From: Phosphitispora fastidiosa
GTDB lineage: Bacteria > Bacillota > Thermincolia > Thermincolales > UBA2595
Assembly: GCF_019008365.1 (NCBI RefSeq)
Contig: NZ_JAHHUL010000009.1
Coordinates: 62,001 to 126,000, forward strand
Length of the DNA: 64,000 nt
Reading direction: 5' to 3'
This document shows, piece after piece, positions 8,770 through 17,932 of this stretch (position 1 is the stretch's first letter; each line of letters opens with the position of its first letter). The notes below the pieces were generated by a model. It was given only the letters and a program-made list of their open reading frames with translations, was not told the DNA's origin and did not search any database. The position numbers were made by a program, and so were the translations under genes.

Positions 8770-9570
8770 TCAGAAGTTAATTATGGCAATCTTCTCACTG
8801 CGCTGTCTCAGGGGCTTTTGGTCAAGGATTTGCCGGATTATGCGGGCTAAACGGGCCGGGTCGGGATGCTGGAACAGGTTTCGGCCTATAGCCACACCCC
8901 TGGCGCCGGCTGCTGTTGATTCTTCAATCATGTCCAGGAGTTCGTTCACTGATGACATTTTGGGTCCTCCAGCGATGACTACCGGAATTTTTACCGCACC
9001 GGTAACCTCGGCAAAGGTTTCCGCCGAACCGGTATAATTAACCTTCACAATATCAGCCCCGACTTCTTCGGCCAGCCGGGCTGCATGCTTAATTTTAGCC
9101 GGGTCGTATTCGCTTTCTTTATTGCCGTCCCGCACATACATCATGGCCAGCAGCGGCATACTCCAAGATGCACAGCTATCCGCTATCATCCCAAGGTCTT
9201 TCAGCATTGCCGGTTCACCGGCGCTCCCCAAATTGACATGGACCGATACTGCTGTAGCCCCAAGGCGGATGGCGTGCTCAACGGAGGAAACCAATTCTTT
9301 GCGGTTGGGGTCCGGCGCCAGGGATGTTGAGGCTGAGAGGTGCACAATTAACTCACAGCCATTTGCTCCCAGGCAGTCGGTTATTTGGTTCACCAGTCCC
9401 TTGTGGACCACCACGGCATCGGCTCTTCCCGCCCGGATCAGCCCTGCCATTAAAGGCATATCCGTTAACCCTTGTACCGGACCGACAGTAACCCCGTGGT
9501 CCATTGGTGCAATAAATAAGCGGTCCGAATGCTTGAACAGACGTTTCAGACGAATTTGTTTCCCTGTCAT
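8770..9570 (-). CDS. AroA'/GriI-like DhnA-type class I aldolase
   Basis: 266 residues from ATG 9570, preceded by AGGAGG at 9581-9586; upstream in-frame sequence lies in a palindromic element and is not coding. The protein shows the DhnA/LacD-type pattern: FIAPMDHGVTVGP (residues about 17-29), the likely Schiff-base lysine in ADIVKVNYTG (about 177-186), and IAGGPK and GVAIGRNLFQ phosphate-binding loops. Relatives include archaeal 2-amino-3,7-dideoxyheptulosonate synthase (AroA') and GriI, which joins aspartate semialdehyde with dihydroxyacetone phosphate. The gene immediately upstream is a dehydroquinate synthase II, the same partnership as AroA'/AroB' and GriI/GriH. Confidence 0.85.
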   Translation of the reverse strand: MTGKQIRLKRLFKHSDRLFIAPMDHGVTVGPVQGLTDMPLMAGLIRAGRADAVVVHKGLVNQITDCLGANGCELIVHLSASTSLAPDPNRKELVSSVEHAIRLGATAVSVHVNLGSAGEPAMLKDLGMIADSCASWSMPLLAMMYVRDGNKESEYDPAKIKHAARLAEEVGADIVKVNYTGSAETFAEVTGAVKIPVVIAGGPKMSSVNELLDMIEESTAAGARGVAIGRNLFQHPDPARLARIIRQILDQKPLRQRSEKIAIINF

Positions 9571-9584
9571 GATAAAACTACCTC

Positions 9585-9684
9585 CTAGTTGGCTCCGGAA
9601 ATGACCGCGGAATATGGTGAAGTGTGGAAAATCAGTACAACACTTCACCATATTTTTCATTCCCGGTCATTTCCGGGAGCCTAG
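9585..9684. repeat. Palindromic element, short copy
   Basis: A 100-base palindrome. Its left end GGCTCCGGAAATGACCG and the AATATGGTGAAGTG that follows recur in reverse complement at the right end, giving a long imperfect hairpin. CTAG flanks both sides (9585-9588 and 9681-9684), compatible with a short target duplication. It lies inside an operon between the dehydroquinate synthase II stop and the aldolase ribosome binding site. The same ends occur in the longer element at 58315-58632. Confidence 0.8.
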
Positions 9685-9686
9685 AA

Positions 9687-10817
9687 TTATTTTTCTATAA
9701 TGGTCTCATTAACCTTGATGCCCACATGCCGGCCCGGTTCACATACATAGGCCAGAAGCTGGTCTCCCGGCCTGATAAGGCTGGCATTCATCGGGCAGCC
9801 GTCAGCCCCCATGACCCGGATATGCCAATCGTCCTGAACGATAACATTAATTTCTTTGCCGGCTGCTTCTCCTTTGATTAAGAGCAGGGGCCTGACCTCC
9901 ATCTTAACCCGGCCCACGGTCAGGGTTCGCGAAATCCCCTCTGTGTTGACACACAGCACCTTGCTTCCGGCGGCCAGGTCACTGAGGTACTCGGCAGCAT
10001 TGCCGGGCATCCAGATATAGGAGTGGATGGCGCCGGCATTTACCCGGAAAGGACGCAGGTTCATATATGGCAGGTAGTGGGTTTCGGAACAGACAAAGAT
10101 GCCACCCTGAGAAGTTGAGCCTACCAGCATCCCTTCGTTTTGTGCCATCATTGCCGTAGTGTCAATACAGGCTCTTAAGCCCATGCCGATATTGCGGACT
10201 TCACTGACTGTCATTGAATTGAGGTCAATATTTCCCACATCCTGACCATCCAGGCAGGCGCTGACTTTCATAATTTCATTAATATCGGTACTGGAAAACA
10301 GGACGCCATCACTGCCTTTTTCCAGCACACCGAAAACCACTTCAGTTTCTGCAAAGGTGGTTACCTGTTTCAGGAGTACAGTGCTGCTGTCCTGCAGCCG
10401 GGCAATAATCAATTCCAGGGGAATGTTGGTGGGGAGGTCAAAGTCCACAATGAGATAGTCATATTTCAGGGCATCCTGCCAGGACTGTTCCAGGGCCTCC
10501 TTTCCTGAAACAGAGATGCAAATACAGGTTTGGCATCCCTGCGTTTTTGCCAGATACAGGAGATTCTGATCGGTTGAAAGTACTGTTTCCCCGGTGTTGA
10601 CCACATTTAAGTCTACTTGATTACTGATTTCCGTAATCAGTTCTGTTTTCAAAGGAAATTTTTCCGAAAGGCGCTGTTCGCTATTGACGACTATTTTCCG
10701 GATAGGGGAGTTATTTATCAGGCTCCAAATGTCCTGGCGTTCCGGGGGAACTTTTCGGCCATCAAACCATATTTGCCGTGAACTTGTCTCTCTGTTTTTA
10801 TCCGCCAATGGTATCAA
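9687..10817 (-). CDS. 3-Dehydroquinate synthase II (AroB'/GriH-like)
   Basis: 376 residues, the usual length of archaeal-type dehydroquinate synthase. The hallmark segment ETHYLPYMNLRPFRVNAGA (about residues 244-262) followed by SYIWMPGN and YLSDLAAGSKVL is clear, as is the conserved ISRTLTVGRVKMEVRPLLLI block. This NAD-dependent family converts the AroA' product to 3-dehydroquinate, or in grixazone-type pathways (GriH) to 3-amino-4-hydroxybenzoate. The aldolase partner lies directly downstream, separated only by the palindromic element. Which product is made here cannot be decided from sequence alone; the ligases nearby favour an aromatic acid destined for activation. Confidence 0.88.
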   Translation of the reverse strand: MIPLADKNRETSSRQIWFDGRKVPPERQDIWSLINNSPIRKIVVNSEQRLSEKFPLKTELITEISNQVDLNVVNTGETVLSTDQNLLYLAKTQGCQTCICISVSGKEALEQSWQDALKYDYLIVDFDLPTNIPLELIIARLQDSSTVLLKQVTTFAETEVVFGVLEKGSDGVLFSSTDINEIMKVSACLDGQDVGNIDLNSMTVSEVRNIGMGLRACIDTTAMMAQNEGMLVGSTSQGGIFVCSETHYLPYMNLRPFRVNAGAIHSYIWMPGNAAEYLSDLAAGSKVLCVNTEGISRTLTVGRVKMEVRPLLLIKGEAAGKEINVIVQDDWHIRVMGADGCPMNASLIRPGDQLLAYVCEPGRHVGIKVNETIIEK

Positions 10818-10988
10818 CTCCCAAAATGTTGTTAGTGAAAGCCTGCCAAAAAATACTTAAAAAATACTTATGGTAACTTTCCATAATATTTTATTCAGCG
10901 AGGCGGCAGACGTTCACCATTTCTTATGTTAACGAATAAATATTATATTAGAGCGAAAGTGTTAAATTATCATGGAGGAGGCAGAACA

Positions 10989-11606
10989 GTGGCTGATAAA
11001 CATGATCAAAGGCCTGAAGCGGACAGTTTTACCACAGCGGTAAATCTGCACAATACCGGTGTTGACGGTGATAAGGATGCGGTTAAAAAGGCCCATAAAA
11101 TGTTTAAGAAAATATGTGCCGATAATCCCGGGGACTGCTTGGCCGAAGCCTACCTGGGAAGCGCTACGGCCTTGCTGGGGCGTGATGAAATAGAACCTAA
11201 CAGGAGGTTTAAACTGGCCCTTGACGGCCTGAAGATACTGGACCGTGCTGTTTCCAAGGAGCCGGATAACATAGAAATACGCATTTTGCGGGGGTTTGTC
11301 TGCCACAGGCTGCCGGAAATATATTTCCACCGCCTGGGGACCGCAATAGAGGATTTCACCTATGTCATCTCCAGATATGAAAGAAATAAAAAACTATTGA
11401 AGCGCGATTTTTACTGTAAGCTTCTTTTCGAACTGGGTATTGATTATAAGCAGTTGGAGCGCATCGAGGAGGCACATTTAACCTGGCAAAAACTCTTATC
11501 TGTTACCAGTGACCCTGATTATGTTGAGCTCCTTAAACGAGAAGGGTTTGAGGCCGGCAGTGAGACCTCAGGCAGACCCAGGTTCAGAGGCTTCAGATGG
11601 AGATAA
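10989..11606 (+). CDS. Helical (TPR-like) repeat protein, single module
   Basis: 205 residues from GTG 10989, preceded by GGAGGAGGCAGAACA, a leader almost identical to that of the next gene, which fixes both starts. It is made of amphipathic helices with the sequence LGSATALLGRDE, RILRGFVCHRLPEIYFHRLGTAIEDF and a final LGIDYKQLERIEEAHLTWQKLL that resembles a TPR hairpin. The whole protein equals one copy of an approximately 170-residue module present three times in the next gene. It is probably cytoplasmic, with no signal or membrane segment, and most likely a protein-binding scaffold for the neighbouring pathway. Confidence 0.7.
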   Translation: MADKHDQRPEADSFTTAVNLHNTGVDGDKDAVKKAHKMFKKICADNPGDCLAEAYLGSATALLGRDEIEPNRRFKLALDGLKILDRAVSKEPDNIEIRILRGFVCHRLPEIYFHRLGTAIEDFTYVISRYERNKKLLKRDFYCKLLFELGIDYKQLERIEEAHLTWQKLLSVTSDPDYVELLKREGFEAGSETSGRPRFRGFRWR

Positions 11607-11647
11607 CCAGGCAAAGTAACCTAATATTTGCTGAGGGAGGCAGAACA

Positions 11648-13372
11648 ATGACTTACACAGGCAAAGCTCCGAGTGAGTCTTTTGCTGCAGCCGTAGAGCT
11701 TCATGACCTTGGGGTTAAGGGGGATCAGGAAGCTGTTCCAAAGGCCTGCCGGATGTTCGAAAAAATGTGGTCGGAAAATCCGGACCAGCATCTGGCTGAA
11801 GCATATTTAGGAAGCGCCACGGCTTTATTGGGCAGAGACCACGCGGATCTTGACGAAAAGTTCCGGCTGGCTGTTGCCGGGTTAAAGCTGTTGGATTCCG
11901 CTGTATCCAAGGATGAACATAATGTTGAGATTCGCATCCTGCGGGGGCATGTATGCTTCAACCTTCCCGAGATGTACTTTCACCGGCTGCATACCGCGGT
12001 TGAAGACTTCGAGTTTTTGGTTTCTTGTTACCGGCGCAATAAGCGGGTTTTTTCCAAGGAGTTTTATGTGGAAACCATATTTAATTTAGGGTCAGCCTAC
12101 AAGCAGTTGGGGCGGGATGAGGAAGCTGAAGCGGTATGGAAAAAACTCCTCTTTCAGACCAGGGACCCCAAATACCTAAACCGGCTCAGACAGGAGGGAA
12201 TCCATATTCCCCAGTGGATGACAGGTTTCGGTCAAAGGCTGGGGCAGGGACCGGGGCTCAGGCTGGGACAGAGGCTGGGGGCTGTGGAAGCGCCTGAAAG
12301 CTCAAAAAAGCTGGAAGAAGCCCGGGAAATGCACCGGCGGGCAGCTTCCGGGAGCAAGGAAGAAGTGGCTGCGGCTTTGGCGTATTTTGAAAAAGCGGTC
12401 AGGGAAGACCCCGGCAATAACCTGTTCAGGGCTTACCATGCTGATTGCCTGTCAATGGCGGGACGTGTATCTGATGATCATGCCCTGTTATTTGGCAATG
12501 CCATCAAAGCCCTGATCGATTTAGACAAGGCCGTTAACGGAAATCCGGAAAATATCCAAATCCGGCTTTTACGGGCCAACCACAGCCATCGGCTGCCTGA
12601 ACAGTTTTTCCGCCGCTCGGCTACAGCCATGGGGGATTATGAGTATTTGCTGCAGCGTTATCAGGAGGATCAGACCATTTTTGACCAAAAAACCTGGCTT
12701 GGGATTCAAGAAAAGCTGGGCCAGGTTTATGAGCGGCTGGAAATGAAGGAAGAAGCCGGAATGGTCTGGGAGAAACTCCATGACCTGACAGGTGAGAAAA
12801 AATACCTGCATCAACAAAACCCGGAGGAAATTGATTTTGATGCGGAAAAGGTCAAGGGGATGAACTGGAAACAGGTGCTGCAGGAAGGGATCAGGCTGCA
12901 TGACCTTGGGGTGGCAGGTAATAAAAAAGCGGCCAGGATAGCCAAAGCCTTACTGGAAGGGGTATCTAAAGCCAAGCCCGGGAATCTTTTGGCCAAGGCT
13001 TATTATGGCAGCAGCCTGGCTTTGACGGGATGGTATTCCCCAAATCCCGGAGATATGTTCGGAAATGGCATTAAGGGTTTTAAAATTGTCAAGGAGGCAG
13101 CCGAACGTGATCCCAACAACCTTCAATTAAGAATTTTACGCGGCTACATGGCTTATAACCTGCCGGAAAACTTTTTTCACATGACCGGATTGGCTGTCAA
13201 GGATTTCAGGTTTTTGATTCAGGCTTATAAAAAGGATCAGAGTATTTTCCCCAAAGAATTTTACCGGCAGGTTCTTTATGACCTGGGAGCGGCCTACCAG
13301 AGAATTGGCGAGACCGGTCGGGCCCGGAAGGTGTGGGCATCACTGGAGGGGAAATCCCAGGATTCTGAGTAA
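11648..13372 (+). CDS. Three-module helical (TPR-like) repeat protein
   Basis: 574 residues from ATG 11648, preceded by GAGGGAGGCAGAACA. Three copies of the same approximately 170-residue helical module lie at about residues 12-180, 220-385 and 405-570, each with a variant of RILRG-x(8)-LPE-x-YFHR and a closing TPR-like A-x-YKQLGR-x-EEA-x-x-VW-KL. A Gly/Gln/Arg-rich linker (about 195-215) separates modules 1 and 2. No catalytic motif is visible. Lying between the dehydroquinate synthase group and a PaaK-like ligase, it may organise pathway enzymes; this is inference. Confidence 0.7.
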   Translation: MTYTGKAPSESFAAAVELHDLGVKGDQEAVPKACRMFEKMWSENPDQHLAEAYLGSATALLGRDHADLDEKFRLAVAGLKLLDSAVSKDEHNVEIRILRGHVCFNLPEMYFHRLHTAVEDFEFLVSCYRRNKRVFSKEFYVETIFNLGSAYKQLGRDEEAEAVWKKLLFQTRDPKYLNRLRQEGIHIPQWMTGFGQRLGQGPGLRLGQRLGAVEAPESSKKLEEAREMHRRAASGSKEEVAAALAYFEKAVREDPGNNLFRAYHADCLSMAGRVSDDHALLFGNAIKALIDLDKAVNGNPENIQIRLLRANHSHRLPEQFFRRSATAMGDYEYLLQRYQEDQTIFDQKTWLGIQEKLGQVYERLEMKEEAGMVWEKLHDLTGEKKYLHQQNPEEIDFDAEKVKGMNWKQVLQEGIRLHDLGVAGNKKAARIAKALLEGVSKAKPGNLLAKAYYGSSLALTGWYSPNPGDMFGNGIKGFKIVKEAAERDPNNLQLRILRGYMAYNLPENFFHMTGLAVKDFRFLIQAYKKDQSIFPKEFYRQVLYDLGAAYQRIGETGRARKVWASLEGKSQDSE

Positions 13373-13414
13373 TCAGCGGTAATCAAAAAATAATCGGGAG
13401 AGGGGTAAATTATT

Positions 13415-14755
13415 GTGGCCTCCAAGTTTGAAAAGAGAATGTCACAGATGAATAAACCGGCGGTACTGGAAAAGTATTTTACCGATGAAAATTTTCCAGA
13501 TAAAAACATGACTCCGGTTCAGATTGCAGATTTTCAACGGGATGCACTCAAAGAGATAGTAACCCGGGCTTATGAAAAGTGTGAGTTTTATCGAAATAGA
13601 ATGAAAAATGCGGGAGTAACCCCAAAGGATATTAGAGAGCTGTCAGACTTAAGCAAACTGCCATTTGTAACCAAGGAAGAATTGCGGGGCGACCCGTGGA
13701 AGCTTTTGACCTGTGACCGGGAGGATGTTGCCTTGGTGAGTGTTTCCACCGGTACTACAGGTGGTGAAGAGGTCTATATTCCCTATACCTGGAGGGATTA
13801 CTACCCTAATGAAATGGCGCCGGGTTACCCGGAGTTGGTGCCCATTGAGCGCGGGGACCTGTGTATCAATGCCCTGCCTTATGAAATGAGTTCGGCAGGC
13901 CTGTCCTTTCATAAAACCTTCATGGATGCCTGCCAGGCAACGGTAATGCCTGCCGGTAAGGGAGGGGCCTATTCTACCCCGGAAAAGACTGTCAAGGTAA
14001 TGCGGGATTTAGGGCCGACAGCAGTTATCACGACCCCGTCATGGGCCATTACCCTGGCTGAAGCAGCAGAAGAGGCGGGATTTGCCATACCGGACTTGAA
14101 CCTGAGAAAGATGTGGCTGACGGGTGAAGGGTGTTCTCCTTCATTCCGGAAAAGGGTAGAAAAAATATGGGGCGCCACCGCCAACTGCTACTATGGTTCC
14201 CTTGAGGTCGGCGGAATAGGAGTCGAGTGTGATGCTCACGACGGCTATCACCTGCTGCTGGGCCATGTAATTGTAGAAATCATTGACCCTGAAACAGGTG
14301 AAGTCCTTGAACCGGGGGAAATCGGGGAAATAGTGGCCACCTGCCTGCTTCGCTTCGATACCCCCCTGCTAAGATACCGGACCCGTGATTTGGGTTATAT
14401 TGAACCCAATCCCTGCAGCTGTGGGGTGGCCTTACCAAGACTATTCCTGAGAGGGAGACTGGTTGACCAATTAGAAATTCAGGGAGTCTCTTTTTCACCT
14501 TATTATTTTGAAGAATTCCTCATGAGGCTTCCTGAGGTGGGCAACTGGTATCAGTTTATTGCCAAAACCAAGGGTTCTGACAGACTGAAAATACGTGCTG
14601 AAATGGCCACGGGTGTCAAGGCCTCACCACAGCTTGCGGAAAAGCTGGCCAGTAAGATGGAGTATGGGATTGGCATCCCCTGCGAATTTGAGCTGTTGGA
14701 AAAAATCCCCCGCACACAGCAAAAAACCGTAAGGGTAGTCTGGGAGGATGATTAA
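13415..14755 (+). CDS. PaaK-like adenylate-forming carboxylate ligase
   Basis: 446 residues from GTG 13415. ANL motifs: VSVSTGTTGGEEVYIPYT (about residues 108-125), a NCYYGSLEVGG A5-equivalent (about 258), LRYRTRDLGYI (about 321) and the SCGVALPR cysteine segment. The substrate pocket region differs clearly from the paralogue at 6355-7686, so the two probably activate different acids. It is followed after two bases by an amidohydrolase-family gene, indicating co-translation. CoA is the usual acceptor in this family, but transfer to a carrier protein or amine is possible. Confidence 0.8.
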   Translation: MASKFEKRMSQMNKPAVLEKYFTDENFPDKNMTPVQIADFQRDALKEIVTRAYEKCEFYRNRMKNAGVTPKDIRELSDLSKLPFVTKEELRGDPWKLLTCDREDVALVSVSTGTTGGEEVYIPYTWRDYYPNEMAPGYPELVPIERGDLCINALPYEMSSAGLSFHKTFMDACQATVMPAGKGGAYSTPEKTVKVMRDLGPTAVITTPSWAITLAEAAEEAGFAIPDLNLRKMWLTGEGCSPSFRKRVEKIWGATANCYYGSLEVGGIGVECDAHDGYHLLLGHVIVEIIDPETGEVLEPGEIGEIVATCLLRFDTPLLRYRTRDLGYIEPNPCSCGVALPRLFLRGRLVDQLEIQGVSFSPYYFEEFLMRLPEVGNWYQFIAKTKGSDRLKIRAEMATGVKASPQLAEKLASKMEYGIGIPCEFELLEKIPRTQQKTVRVVWEDD

Positions 14756-14757
14756 AA

Positions 14758-15519
14758 ATGAAAATTACTGATGCCCATGCCCACATTTCTGACACTGTTT
14801 ACGGCAATGTGGGGCTTTACCTGGAACAGATTAAGGAGGCTGGGATTGCAGAAGGTGTGGTTGTCCCCGGAGGCATGCTTGATGTGAGGAAAATGACCGA
14901 CTATATTACCGGCCGTGCCCAACCCGAGAATCCGGTTCCGGATAATTCCTATGTGCAGCAATCCTGCAAGGCTCATCAGGAATCGCTTTGGGGCCTGATT
15001 TGTGTTGACCCGCATGACGATAATGCCCTGGAAAATCTGGAGAACGGCCTTAAATCAGGATACCGGGGCCTAAAGCTCTCACCCATGAGCCACCAGTTTT
15101 CCTTTGCCGCCAAGGCTGTTGCCAACCTGGCAGCCTGCTGCGGAGAATATGGTTTTCCGGTATATACTCATGTGGTATACAGTCCCGGCGCTGCCACAGC
15201 CCGGTTTGTCACCCTGGCCCGCCAGTTCCCCAAAACCAACTTCATCCTGGGCCACATGGGTTTTGGGCCGGCAGATGTGGAAGGTCTTGAGGCTGCGGCT
15301 GTCCTGGATAATTTGTACCTGGAAACCTCAACAGGTAATTTTCTGCATCTCCAGGAATCTGTAAAACGGGCCGGGGCCGGGAAGATAGTGTATGGTTCTG
15401 AATTCCCGTTGAGTCACCCCAAGGCTGAGTTAGAAAAAATTTTACTACTGAAACTGCCTGCAAGTGACCGGGAAAAAATCCTTGGCGGGAATATCCGGAC
15501 CCTGCTGGGCATTAGTTAA
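14758..15519 (+). CDS. Amidohydrolase-2 family TIM-barrel metal enzyme
   Basis: 253 residues. It begins with the H-x-H metal motif (ITDAHAHISD, residues 3-12); a central Lys strand GLKLSPMSHQ (about 102-111), HVVYS (about 138), ILGHMGFG (about 163) and a late E-x-P (GSEFPLSHP) complete the family pattern. Members are hydrolases or non-oxidative decarboxylases of aromatic acids such as amino- or hydroxybenzoates. Position two bases after a PaaK-like ligase suggests action on the same aromatic intermediate, for example decarboxylation or ring-amide hydrolysis; this is inference. Confidence 0.75.
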   Translation: MKITDAHAHISDTVYGNVGLYLEQIKEAGIAEGVVVPGGMLDVRKMTDYITGRAQPENPVPDNSYVQQSCKAHQESLWGLICVDPHDDNALENLENGLKSGYRGLKLSPMSHQFSFAAKAVANLAACCGEYGFPVYTHVVYSPGAATARFVTLARQFPKTNFILGHMGFGPADVEGLEAAAVLDNLYLETSTGNFLHLQESVKRAGAGKIVYGSEFPLSHPKAELEKILLLKLPASDREKILGGNIRTLLGIS

Positions 15520-15660
15520 ATCAAGAGTATAAAAGGCATTGAATTATGCAAGAGAATTGGGACTAAGACTGGTATTTTAATCCTGCCCATTGACAAAAGG
15601 TATATCAAAGTGATATCATAAATATATCAAAAACAGATAAAGCGATAGGGGGCAGGTTTT

Positions 15661-16506
15661 ATGAATGAGATTAAGGCGTGGAAGGTTAACGGTTTTTTGG
15701 CAGTGTTCATTTTTATGGCATTGATGGCGGCAGCAGTTGCAGCATTCATTGCTTTTAAGCCGGTAACGGGTGTTCTGTTTGTGATAGTTGCTTCCATTCT
15801 GGCTTCGGGAGTAATTGTTGTCCAGCCGAACAAGGCTTTGGCCATGACCTTTTTTGGAAGGTATCTTGGTACTGTCAGAGACAGCGGGATGTGGCTCACA
15901 GTACCGCTCTGTATCAGGAAAAAGGTTTCCCTCCGGGTGCGCAATTTCAACAGCGCTAAACTGAAGGTGAATGATGTTGAGGGCAATCCTGTTGAAATTG
16001 CTGCTGTTGTTGTTTTTAAAGTAGTGGATTCAGCAAAAGCCCTGTTTGATGTTGATGATTATGAGGAATTTGTGGAGATACAGAGTGAAACGGCATTACG
16101 CCATGTTGCGACACGGTATCCGTATGACAGCTTTGAAGATGACGGAGGTTATTCGCTGCGGGGAAATGCAGAAGAGGTTGCTGCCGAACTTGGAACTGAA
16201 CTGCAGGTACGTCTTTCAGTGGCCGGGGTTGAGGTAATTGAAGCCCGGCTGACCCACCTGGCTTATGCAACTGAGATTGCTCATGCTATGCTCCAGAGGC
16301 AGCAGGCATCAGCGATTGTTTCCGCAAGGAAAAAAATTGTCGAAGGGGCTGTTGGTATGGCTCAGATGGCTATAGAACAGCTGATTAGGGATGATGTCGT
16401 GGAACTGGATGAAGAGCGGAAAGTTGCTATGGTAAATAACCTGCTGGTAGCCATTGTTTCTGAACGGGCAGCACAGCCTGTGATAAACACAGGAAGCCTG
16501 TACTGA
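15661..16506 (+). CDS. SPFH/band-7 membrane protein
   Basis: 281 residues. Two N-terminal hydrophobic segments (about 10-30 and 37-53) are followed by a band-7 domain (GIMWLTVPL-type region, [44 protein letters not shown]) and a coiled segment ending in [23 protein letters not shown] proteins assemble into membrane-associated rings or rafts. The next gene, 12 bases downstream, encodes a small ribbon-helix-helix-like protein. Confidence 0.85.
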   Translation: MNEIKAWKVNGFLAVFIFMALMAAAVAAFIAFKPVTGVLFVIVASILASGVIVVQPNKALAMTFFGRYLGTVRDSGMWLTVPLCIRKKVSLRVRNFNSAKLKVNDVEGNPVEIAAVVVFKVVDSAKALFDVDDYEEFVEIQSETALRHVATRYPYDSFEDDGGYSLRGNAEEVAAELGTELQVRLSVAGVEVIEARLTHLAYATEIAHAMLQRQQASAIVSARKKIVEGAVGMAQMAIEQLIRDDVVELDEERKVAMVNNLLVAIVSERAAQPVINTGSLY

Positions 16507-16518
16507 CAGGCAGCGGAT

Positions 16519-16707
16519 ATGGCCGGTAAAAAAAAGAGCTTTCCGCTCAGAATCGACCCCGTGCTTTATGAAACGCTGGAACACTGGGCTGCTGATGAAC
16601 TGCGCAGTGTAAATGCCCATATTGAATTCCTGCTTCGTGAATCAGCCAAAAAGGCTGGAAGACTGAAAGGGACTATTAAAGCCAAAGATACAGAACCAGA
16701 CAATTGA
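16519..16707 (+). CDS. Small Arc/ribbon-helix-helix-like protein
   Basis: 62 residues. The segment [38 protein letters not shown] matches the strand-helix-helix pattern of Arc/MetJ-type DNA-binding proteins (FPLRI strand, then two helices). It follows the SPFH gene by 12 bases, so the two are co-transcribed. It could regulate its own operon. The stop lies in the left arm of a bidirectional hairpin. Confidence 0.7.
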   Translation: MAGKKKSFPLRIDPVLYETLEHWAADELRSVNAHIEFLLRESAKKAGRLKGTIKAKDTEPDN

Positions 16708-16733
16708 GGCTGCCCGCCAGGGCAGCCTCAATT
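16702..16733. terminator. Bidirectional hairpin between convergent genes
   Basis: Perfect 14-base arms AATTGAGGCTGCCC and GGGCAGCCTCAATT separated by GCCA. It lies between the convergent Arc-like and MscS genes and probably ends both transcripts, although T-runs are short. Confidence 0.65.
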
Positions 16734-16735
16734 GG

Positions 16736-17848
16736 TCATTGGGCTCCTTCAAGAGGTGTTTCAAAGTAGATGCTGGTACTGGGAAAGGCCACAGATACAC
16801 CCTCTGATTCCAGGATTTCCATTATTCGGAAGTTGATGTCTTCTTTAACTTTCAGGTATTCAGCCCAGTTTGTTGTATTAGTGAAGAAATAAAGAAAAAT
16901 GTCCAGGCTGCTTTCATTAAAAGAATCAAACCTCACCAGGATAAAATCCTTGTTTATTTCGGGATGGGATTCCAGCATGGAACGGATGTTTTGCACACAT
17001 TTTTGCAGCTTTTCACGCGGTGTGGAATATGTAACTCCCAGGTTAAAAGTGATGCGCCTGATGCCCATGCGGGTCCAGTTCGTTATCGGTTCATTAACGA
17101 GAGTAGCATTTGGGACGGTAACCAGAGCTTGGGCGAAGGTCCTTATTCTGGTGCTTCTGAAATTGATGTCTTCAACAATTCCTTCAACACTTGGGGTATG
17201 AACCCAGTCTCCCATAGAAAAGGGTTTGTCTGTTATAATTACTATTCCCCCGAATATGTTGGATACCGTATCTTTGGCAGCCAGTGCGAAGGCCAAACCT
17301 CCCAGTCCCAGACCGGCAATAAAACTGTTGATATCATAATCCCATTCCTGAGCCACAATAGTCAGAGCCAGCGCGACTATAATTACTTTGAAGACCTTTG
17401 ACAGGAAGGGCATCAGTATTTTGTCAATTTCCCGTCCAAATATCTTTTCCAGGTCATCCTGCAGGAGGTCATAGCTCCCTGCGAGGCTATAGAATCCGGA
17501 TGCTGCCAGAATTATCAGCCCTGAGCGAAAAATCTTTAACAGCATCAGGTCAAATCCGGGACCTAAGGGCAGGTAAGCCAATGCCAGGTAAAATCCCAAT
17601 AGAACCAATAACCAGCGCAGCGGCTTTTGAAAAGAAATAATAATATGGTCATCAAAAGCAGTTTTGGTTTTACCGGATACACGGGTGAAAATACGAATTA
17701 TAAAGCCGGAAAGAGTGTTTTTGAACACCATAAAAAAGGTTAAAATAGCGATCGCTGTCAACAGATCCACGGTTAATCCGGGTGTCAGTTTGTTTAGGAA
17801 CCAATAGTTGATAGTTTTCAGGAAATCCAGTTTTTCGAGCAAAATCAT
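16736..17848 (-). CDS. MscS-family mechanosensitive channel
   Basis: 370 residues with about four or five N-terminal membrane segments. The pore helix and beta domain are recognisable: GLGGLAFALAAKDTVSNIFGG (about residues 178-198) then the FSMGDWVHTPSVEGIVEDINFRSTRIRT block and VTVPNATLVNEPITNW. The protein forms a stretch-activated channel in the cytoplasmic membrane that relieves osmotic downshock. It is monocistronic and convergent with the SPFH pair. Confidence 0.9.
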   Translation of the reverse strand: MILLEKLDFLKTINYWFLNKLTPGLTVDLLTAIAILTFFMVFKNTLSGFIIRIFTRVSGKTKTAFDDHIIISFQKPLRWLLVLLGFYLALAYLPLGPGFDLMLLKIFRSGLIILAASGFYSLAGSYDLLQDDLEKIFGREIDKILMPFLSKVFKVIIVALALTIVAQEWDYDINSFIAGLGLGGLAFALAAKDTVSNIFGGIVIITDKPFSMGDWVHTPSVEGIVEDINFRSTRIRTFAQALVTVPNATLVNEPITNWTRMGIRRITFNLGVTYSTPREKLQKCVQNIRSMLESHPEINKDFILVRFDSFNESSLDIFLYFFTNTTNWAEYLKVKEDINFRIMEILESEGVSVAFPSTSIYFETPLEGAQ

Positions 17849-17932
17849 CCCCCCTGTACTTTATTCAAAGCCTTTTTAAACATATACGCCGGTATTAGGA
17901 TGATTCCTTTTATTTTTTGGCTCCGTAAATCC

